Part shown: piece after piece, positions 7,401 to 11,744 of the stretch | Numbering within the stretch: the stretch's first letter is position 1 | Layout: each line of letters opens with the position of its first letter | Assembly: GCA_965372015.1 (NCBI GenBank) | Contig: CBDVAP010000094.1 | Coordinates: 1 to 11,744, forward strand | Origin: JACZSB01 sp965372015 | GTDB lineage: Bacteria > Fidelibacterota > Marinisomatia > SCGC-AAA003-L08 > TS1B11 | Direction of reading: 5' to 3' | Length of the DNA stretch: 11,744 nucleotides | Made by a program: the position numbers and the translations under genes | Notes under the pieces: model-generated | Databases searched by the model: none | Seen by the model: the letters and a program-made list of their open reading frames with translations, nothing else | What the model was told of the DNA's origin: nothing

Positions 7401-8363
7401 TTACTCAACGGTACCGTGCTCCTCGAGCCAGGCCAGCAGTTCCTTGATACTGCCTTGCGCCAGGGCGATGCATGAGTCGGCGCCACCGTAGTACAGGTTG
7501 AGCGTATCGCCGTCGGAACCGATGGTATAGCCGCAGGGAAAGACCACATCGTTGACATCACCGGATAGTTCATATATCTCTTCGGGGCCAAAAATCCATT
7601 CATCGCCCCGCAGCAGGCAGCGGGTGGGGTCTTCCGAATCCAAAAGGGCCATCCCCAGCCGGTAGATGCAGCCGGAAGCGGTTTCCTTGACGCCGTGATA
7701 TAGCATCAGCCAACCCTGCTCCGTCTCGATTAGCGGGGGCGACAGCCCGATCTTATTGGCGTCCCACCAACTACCCATCCGGGCGTGCAGGATCAGTTTA
7801 TGGCTTCCCCAGTGCTGAAGGTCCGGGGAAAATGACAGCCAGATGTGGGACCCCAATGTACTGTCCACGGTCGGACGATGGATGAGCACCCAAAGGTCAT
7901 TGATTCGCCGGGGGAGCAGGGCCGCATCCTTGTCCCAGGGGGGCATGATCTCACCTATGCGGCGATACTGTTTGAAGTCCGGCGTCAAGGCCAGCGAGAC
8001 ACCGGCCCCGGCCAGCGAATAGGACGTATATACCACGGCATATTCATTCATTTCCGGCAGAAAGGTTATACGCGGGTCTTCGATGCCCCACAGCTCCTCG
8101 AGGTAAGTTTCCGGTTTGGGTATCAGCCGGTTGTCAACATCGATCTCCCAACCATCGATACCATTGGCGGACCTGGCGGCGCATAGATGGGAGTGGCCGC
8201 GCCGATCCTCAACCCGGCACAGCAGCAAAGTAGTCCCGTCGGCCAAGGTGGTGGCAGCCGGATTGAACACCGTGTTAATAGGGTAAGGCCAGTCAGCAGC
8301 CGATAGGATCGGGTTGTTGGCGTGGCGATGCAGAAGTTGTAAATGGTTTTGATCAGCTGCCAT
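7401..8363 (-). CDS. GH130-type beta-mannoside phosphorylase (or hydrolase)
   Basis: A 320-residue protein with the five-bladed propeller signature of glycoside hydrolase family 130. These enzymes act on beta-D-mannosides, most by phosphorolysis that releases alpha-mannose 1-phosphate. The start NPIL (17-20) and FNPAA (33-37) are typical. WGIEDPRIT (92-100) holds the expected catalytic acid Asp96. DKDAALLPRR (144-153), HRP (162-164), LYHGV (221-225) and NDVVFPCG (271-278) supply Arg, Lys and His residues of the kind that bind phosphate in the phosphorylases. This favours a phosphorylase, but GH130 also includes hydrolases. No signal peptide is seen, so the enzyme should be cytoplasmic. The ATG at 8363 is well supported by AAAGGA 5 nt upstream. 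It sits between the second permease and the ATPase, implying that it processes the imported sugar. Confidence 0.88.
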   Translation of the reverse strand: MAADQNHLQLLHRHANNPILSAADWPYPINTVFNPAATTLADGTTLLLCRVEDRRGHSHLCAARSANGIDGWEIDVDNRLIPKPETYLEELWGIEDPRITFLPEMNEYAVVYTSYSLAGAGVSLALTPDFKQYRRIGEIMPPWDKDAALLPRRINDLWVLIHRPTVDSTLGSHIWLSFSPDLQHWGSHKLILHARMGSWWDANKIGLSPPLIETEQGWLMLYHGVKETASGCIYRLGMALLDSEDPTRCLLRGDEWIFGPEEIYELSGDVNDVVFPCGYTIGSDGDTLNLYYGGADSCIALAQGSIKELLAWLEEHGTVE

Positions 8364-8431
8364 TCGTATCCTTTGATTTAGATTGGTTCCAAGTACTGGT
8401 TATGGGCGATTGGAATATACAACTGCCGGCC

Positions 8432-9265
8432 TCAGGTTTTCAGCCCCGAGCTGGCCATACTGGCGATGAAATGCTTTTGCAGGAATAAATAGGCGGCAAT
8501 GATGGGTAATCCCAACAGGGCGGCGGCGGCCAGGATGGTTCCCATCTGGGCGTCCGCCTGACCACCTACCGCGAAAAGGGCTACCGCCTGGGGCATGGTC
8601 ATCATGCTTTGTTCCCGCATCACGATAATGGGCCACAGCACATCGTTCCAGGTATTCATGAAAGTGATCAGGCCCACCGTTATCAGGGCCGGTTTAGACA
8701 GCGGCCAGATAATCTGGAAGATAATGCGCAGCTCCGAACAGCCGTCGAGCCGGGCAGAGTCCAGCAGGTCCTGGGGAATAGACAGGAACGATTGCCGCAA
8801 AATCAATATGCCGAAAGCGCTTACCATGCCCGGAACGATCAGGGCCTGATAGGTGTTGAGCCAACCAAAATTGACCATCATTATGTACATGGGTATCAAT
8901 GTGATCTGAAAGGGTAGCATCATGGTGAACAGGATCAGCGAGAACACCAGTTCCCGCCCCCTAAACCGGAGTTTGGCCAGGGCGTATCCGGTGATGGAGC
9001 TGAAGACCAGGGCCAGAGCCGTGACGGTGGTCGCCACGAACACGCTGTTCACGAAAGCCCGCCCCAGGGGAATCTTCTGGAATACCGCCCGGTAATGGTC
9101 CAGGATGAAGCGCGAGGGCCAGAGAGCCAGGCCGGCTACTTCCGCCTCCGGCTTCACGGTGGCCAAAATCATCCAAACGAAGGGATAAATGAACGACAGT
9201 GCCGCGACAGTGAGAGTCAGATAAAGCAACCACTTAAGGCCGACTGGAGCTCGAGGGGTCTTCAT
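8432..9265 (-). CDS. Sugar ABC transporter permease, MalG/UgpE type
   Basis: A 277-residue inner-membrane permease, the MalG-like half of a CUT1 importer. About six hydrophobic segments are visible, the first near 12-36. The cytoplasmic EAA loop reads LLDSARLDGCSELRIIF (167-183), with the conserved Gly175 and the later IIWPLSKPAL (185-194) that docks onto the ATPase. The C-terminus LFLQKHFIASMASSGLKT is typical of the family (LQRYFVxGLTxGAVKG in relatives). The start codon overlaps the stop of the preceding permease by one base (TGATG at 9267-9263), so translation is probably coupled. No separate ribosome site is evident. Confidence 0.95.
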   Translation of the reverse strand: MKTPRAPVGLKWLLYLTLTVAALSFIYPFVWMILATVKPEAEVAGLALWPSRFILDHYRAVFQKIPLGRAFVNSVFVATTVTALALVFSSITGYALAKLRFRGRELVFSLILFTMMLPFQITLIPMYIMMVNFGWLNTYQALIVPGMVSAFGILILRQSFLSIPQDLLDSARLDGCSELRIIFQIIWPLSKPALITVGLITFMNTWNDVLWPIIVMREQSMMTMPQAVALFAVGGQADAQMGTILAAAALLGLPIIAAYLFLQKHFIASMASSGLKT

Positions 9266-10131
9266 CAGGAAATGTCACGCTCGAGGAATTTACGTTGCAG
9301 CACCACCACTACGAAAATGACGGCGGCCAGGACGAAGCCCAGGGTGGCGGCATAGCCCATTTTATAGAAACTGAAGGCCTGCCGGTAGATATACAGGTTC
9401 ATGGAAAGGGTGCTGCTCAAGGGCCCGCCGCCGGTCATCACGTACGGCTCGATGAACAGGGAGAATCCGTTGATGGTGGAAAGGATGATCACCGACATGA
9501 GGATCGGGTTGAGCATGGGAATGGTTATTTTCGTGAATTGAGCCACCTCGCCGGCGCCGTCGATGGAAGCCGCCTCGTAGACCGATTTGGGAATACTCTG
9601 CAGCCCGGCCAATAGCAGGATCACGTACAGGCCCATGTTCTTCCAGGTAGCCATAATGGCAATGGAAGGCATCGCTATAACGGGGTCGGTCAGCCAGCCC
9701 ACCCGGCCCAGTCCCATGAGTGCCAGCAAGGCGTTGAACACACCGGTCTCGGAGGAGTAAAGCTGTTTCCACATAATAGTGATCACCACGCCGGAGAGCA
9801 CCACCGGCAGGAAGAAAGCGGCCCGGAAGAACCCCCGGGCCCGGATCTGCTGGTTGAGCAATGCCGCCAGCACTAAGGACAACCCCACCTGCAGCGGGAC
9901 ATGCACCATCAGAAACCTGAAAGTATTCCATAGTGCTTTCCAGAATAAGGGGTCCTGCACCAGGGTGGTAAAATTCAGGCTGCCGATCCATTGCATGGGG
10001 GACAGCAGGTTCCAGCGATGCAAGGTGAGCACCAGGGAGAAAACCACGGGGAAAGCGGTTATTACCAGGAAATGGGCGGCATACGGGGACAGCAACAAAT
10101 AGGGGTTCGATCCAGAGTCAAGTCGTTTCAT
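9265..10131 (-). CDS. Sugar ABC transporter permease, MalF/UgpA type
   Basis: A 288-residue inner-membrane permease, partner of the following MalG-like protein. Hydrophobic segments lie near 16-36, 73-92, 104-121, 154-175, 208-227 and 261-278. The EAA loop reads YEAASIDGAGEVAQF (185-199) followed by KITIPMLNP (201-209). The GGGP near 234-237 is usual in UgpA-like permeases. The frame is open upstream to a possible start at 10167, but that would overlap the binding-protein gene by 32 nt. The ATG at 10131 has a strong GGTGGAG 7 nt upstream and gives the family's usual N-terminus, so it is preferred. It starts 4 nt after the preceding stop. Confidence 0.95.
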   Translation of the reverse strand: MKRLDSGSNPYLLLSPYAAHFLVITAFPVVFSLVLTLHRWNLLSPMQWIGSLNFTTLVQDPLFWKALWNTFRFLMVHVPLQVGLSLVLAALLNQQIRARGFFRAAFFLPVVLSGVVITIMWKQLYSSETGVFNALLALMGLGRVGWLTDPVIAMPSIAIMATWKNMGLYVILLLAGLQSIPKSVYEAASIDGAGEVAQFTKITIPMLNPILMSVIILSTINGFSLFIEPYVMTGGGPLSSTLSMNLYIYRQAFSFYKMGYAATLGFVLAAVIFVVVVLQRKFLERDIS

Positions 10132-10135
10132 GGAC

Positions 10136-11458
10136 CTACTCCACCTCTGCCTTTCCCCGCGCCTCACGATCGACCAAAGCTGTCACCCGTTTGGTCATGG
10201 ACGCAACGGCCTGAGCAATGGGCTGGACTTGGTATAAACAGGCGGCCTCATATTCCTGGGAGATGATATCGAAAATCTCCTGCAGGTAGATCGTATGGTC
10301 GGCCCCAACAATGTGCGGCACCTGCTGGGCAAAGACTTCCAACTTGGGGTGGTCTTCAAAGTACCCTTTATATAAGGGATCGGTGGTAAGATCCCGGCGC
10401 ATAGGCAATTGGTTGGTGACCTCCAACAGCGACCGGTCCGCAGCCCGACTGGTCATGAATTTCACGAATTCCCAGGCCTGCCGTGGGTAGCGGCTGGTTG
10501 AGAATATAACGATGTTTTTGGGGTCGCCGTAGGTGTGCACCGGTTCGTCTCCCACCTGTGGAACCGGTAAAAGGGTTATACCGTACTGCATGTCCTCCGT
10601 TTTGTACTTTTCCAATTGCGAGATCGCCCAGGGGCCGGAGATGTGGAACACCACCTTTTGGGCCAGGAAAATATCCTCCTGGAAGATGGATAGCGGGAAA
10701 TAGCCCTCCTGGTAGCCCCGGCGGAAGAAGGACAGCACCGCCGCAGTTTCCGGACGATCCAGTTTTACGTCGTGACCGGGCAATAGAGTCTCACCACCGG
10801 TAGCGGCTATAAAAAAAGTATAGAAATCGAAAAACCGCTGCCACCATTCGGCCTGTACATTGGGATCCATCAGCCAGCGATCGTAGTGGCCATCCCCGTT
10901 GAAGTCCTTAACCAACTTGGGCGCCAGGGCGAAAAACTGTTCGTAGGTCCGGGGTAGTTCCGTGATCCCGGCCTCCTCCAGGAGCCCTTGATTGTAATAC
11001 AGCATCAAGGGATTGGCTTTCCAGGGGAATTGGTAGAACCCGCTGTCGGGTGAGCGGAACTGCTCAATCAATCCTACCGGTAAGCGCGAATATAATACGG
11101 AATCGAAGTCGGCAAACTCGTCCAGCCGGACCACGGCGCCCGCCTCCCGGTATTGCTCGATCACCCCCGGCCAGACATTGGAATAGACATCGGGTGTGGT
11201 CCGGCCCACGATGGCTGCCAGGATCACCTCCTCGCTGGACTGTCCGGCCGGCACCGGTTGGAACCGGACAGGCAGATGGGTGCTGTCCTGGTTCCACTCG
11301 GCAACCACCTGGCGGGCGAACTCGATCTCGAAGCTGTTGGTGGCGCACCAGTAGGTCATGACCCCTTCCGGGCGGGACTGGCTGCAACCGACAAGGCAGA
11401 GCCCGGTAGCAATAAGAATTAAACGCTGAATCGGCATAAGTACAAATTTGAAACGCAA
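10136..11458 (-). CDS. Extracellular sugar-binding lipoprotein of an ABC importer (family 1 SBP)
   Basis: A 440-residue binding protein that would deliver a sugar or oligosaccharide to the two permeases. The N-terminus is a lipoprotein signal: basic start, hydrophobic core (about 9-21) and lipobox LVGC with Cys25 as the lipidated residue. The mature part starts with VMTYWCATNSFEIEF, as in family 1 binding proteins (beta strand, then a helix that lies near the ligand). It continues with TPDVYSNVW (about 98-106), FPWKANPLMLYYN, the FNGDGHYDRW segment and ISGPWAISQL, all usual in this family. The TTG at 11458 is chosen because GAGG (11470-11467) lies 8 nt upstream. The ATG at 11437 is an alternative without a clear ribosome site; it would still leave a lipoprotein signal. 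The ligand is inferred from the GH130 neighbours to be a beta-mannoside. Confidence 0.93.
   Translation of the reverse strand: MRFKFVLMPIQRLILIATGLCLVGCSQSRPEGVMTYWCATNSFEIEFARQVVAEWNQDSTHLPVRFQPVPAGQSSEEVILAAIVGRTTPDVYSNVWPGVIEQYREAGAVVRLDEFADFDSVLYSRLPVGLIEQFRSPDSGFYQFPWKANPLMLYYNQGLLEEAGITELPRTYEQFFALAPKLVKDFNGDGHYDRWLMDPNVQAEWWQRFFDFYTFFIAATGGETLLPGHDVKLDRPETAAVLSFFRRGYQEGYFPLSIFQEDIFLAQKVVFHISGPWAISQLEKYKTEDMQYGITLLPVPQVGDEPVHTYGDPKNIVIFSTSRYPRQAWEFVKFMTSRAADRSLLEVTNQLPMRRDLTTDPLYKGYFEDHPKLEVFAQQVPHIVGADHTIYLQEIFDIISQEYEAACLYQVQPIAQAVASMTKRVTALVDREARGKAEVE
10139..10145 (-). promoter_or_regulatory. Ribosome binding site that decides the MalF-type permease start
   Basis: GGTGGAG on the minus strand lies 7 nt before the ATG at 10131 and inside the last codons of the binding-protein gene. 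This good match and spacing argues for the start at 10131 and against the in-frame start at 10167. Confidence 0.7.
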
Positions 11459-11464
11459 AGTTAC

Positions 11465-11505
11465 AGCCTCATATCCAGGGAAAAGGCCTGTAGATTGCTG
11501 AGGCT
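11465..11505 (-). promoter_or_regulatory. Possible ribosome-site-hiding hairpin in the leader of the binding-protein gene
   Basis: On the minus strand, AGCCTCA (11505-11499) can pair perfectly with TGAGGCT (11471-11465) over a 27-nt loop. The 3' arm contains the GAGG thought to be the ribosome site for the TTG start at 11458. Pairing would hide that site, so translation could be controlled by temperature, a ligand, a protein or transcription speed. The stem is short and no further support can be had from one sequence. Confidence 0.35.
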
Positions 11506-11534
11506 ACGAAAATTTCCATAGCAGTGATCAATTG

Positions 11535-11580
11535 TGCGCTGTCCGGCCCGGGTTACATTCAAACTGCCGCCCGCAGCGCA
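11535..11580 (-). repeat. 7-bp inverted repeat in the gap before the binding-protein gene
   Basis: TGCGCTG (11535-11541) and CAGCGCA (11574-11580) are exact reverse complements with 32 nt between them. A further 4-bp CGGG/CCCG pairing is possible inside with a bulge. It follows the stop of the upstream GH130 gene by about 45 nt. No T tract follows, so a simple intrinsic terminator is not supported. It could be part of a structured leader or a processing site within the operon. Confidence 0.3.
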
Positions 11581-11624
11581 GATCATTGCTAATCCCCCTG
11601 GTCCAATGCAACCCATCCTGAAAC

Positions 11625-11744
11625 TCAGAAAGGTGATCGGGAGTTATGCAAACACATTTCCACCAGGTCCTGGATTTGGGCGACACCCACGCACCTGCCC
11701 GAGTCTGCCCCCCCCCAGGAGAGTTTGACTGTGCCGTCCTTCTC
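11625..11744 (-). CDS. C-terminal end of a second GH130-type protein (cut by the window edge)
   Basis: An open frame enters from the right edge on the minus strand and ends at a TGA at 11627-11625, giving 39 residues. The segment from DGTVKL through WGGADSGRCVGVAQI to DLVEMCL matches the last propeller strand and tail of GH130 proteins. It aligns with DTLNLYYGGADSCIALAQ in the complete GH130 protein at 7401-8363 (residues 286-303). The frame passes intact through a run of nine C residues (11708-11716). It is on the same strand as the binding-protein gene, 166 nt upstream of it, so it may be the first visible gene of the same operon. The fragment is short, so the family call rests on about 25 residues. 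Confidence 0.7.
   Translation of the reverse strand, partial: EKDGTVKLSWGGADSGRCVGVAQIQDLVEMCLHNSRSPF

Noticed and set aside
10132..10167. Longer start for the MalF-type permease
   Set aside because: It would overlap the binding-protein gene by 32 nt, while the ATG at 10131 has a strong ribosome site 7 nt upstream.
11561..11624. Promoter with -35/-10 boxes for the binding-protein operon
   Set aside because: No hexamer pair with acceptable match and spacing was found on the minus strand, and the upstream GH130 gene suggests the operon starts outside the window.
11717..11729. AGGAGAGTTTGAC resembling the 5' end of a 16S rRNA gene
   Set aside because: The match stops after about a dozen bases, and the region is coding on the other strand as the GH130 tail.

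Overview
The window looks like chromosomal DNA of a Gram-negative bacterium with a moderate GC content. The evidence is an O-antigen ligase/polymerase-like membrane protein, a lipobox on a sugar-binding protein, and occasional TTG and GTG starts. No rRNA or tRNA gene, phage gene, insertion sequence or CRISPR array was seen, and the sequence alone does not fix a phylum.

Left part, + strand (1-4626): the end of a surface-polysaccharide gene cluster. A 5'-truncated O-antigen ligase/Wzy-like protein is followed by a family 2 glycosyltransferase, a GT4 glycosyltransferase, a class I SAM methyltransferase with an N-terminal Cys4 zinc site, and a second GT4 glycosyltransferase. After the first 37-nt gap the genes are packed with 0-5 nt between them, so this is almost certainly one operon. 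It converges on the minus-strand genes at about 4630-4736, where a good intrinsic terminator serves the minus strand.

Right part, - strand (11744 down to 4737): a carbohydrate uptake and phosphorolysis operon. In transcription order it holds the C-terminal end of one GH130-type protein (cut by the right edge), a lipoprotein sugar-binding protein, two MalF/MalG-type permeases, a complete second GH130 protein and a MalK/MsmK/UgpC-type ATPase. After a 514-nt gap containing a heptamer repeat array there is a striking homologue of plant GDP-mannose 3,5-epimerase, with all five known catalytic residues at a constant offset from the Arabidopsis enzyme.

How the parts may work together (inference): the importer would bring in beta-mannosides, and GH130 phosphorylases would release mannose 1-phosphate. 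That could feed GDP-mannose, and the epimerase could turn GDP-mannose into GDP-L-galactose (or GDP-L-gulose) for the glycosyltransferases on the other strand. The GDP-mannose pyrophosphorylase needed for this route is not in the window.

The most unusual items are the plant-like epimerase, the paired GH130 genes around one importer, a heptamer array that supplies the stop codon of the ATPase gene, and a predicted leader hairpin that would hide the ribosome binding site of the binding-protein gene.
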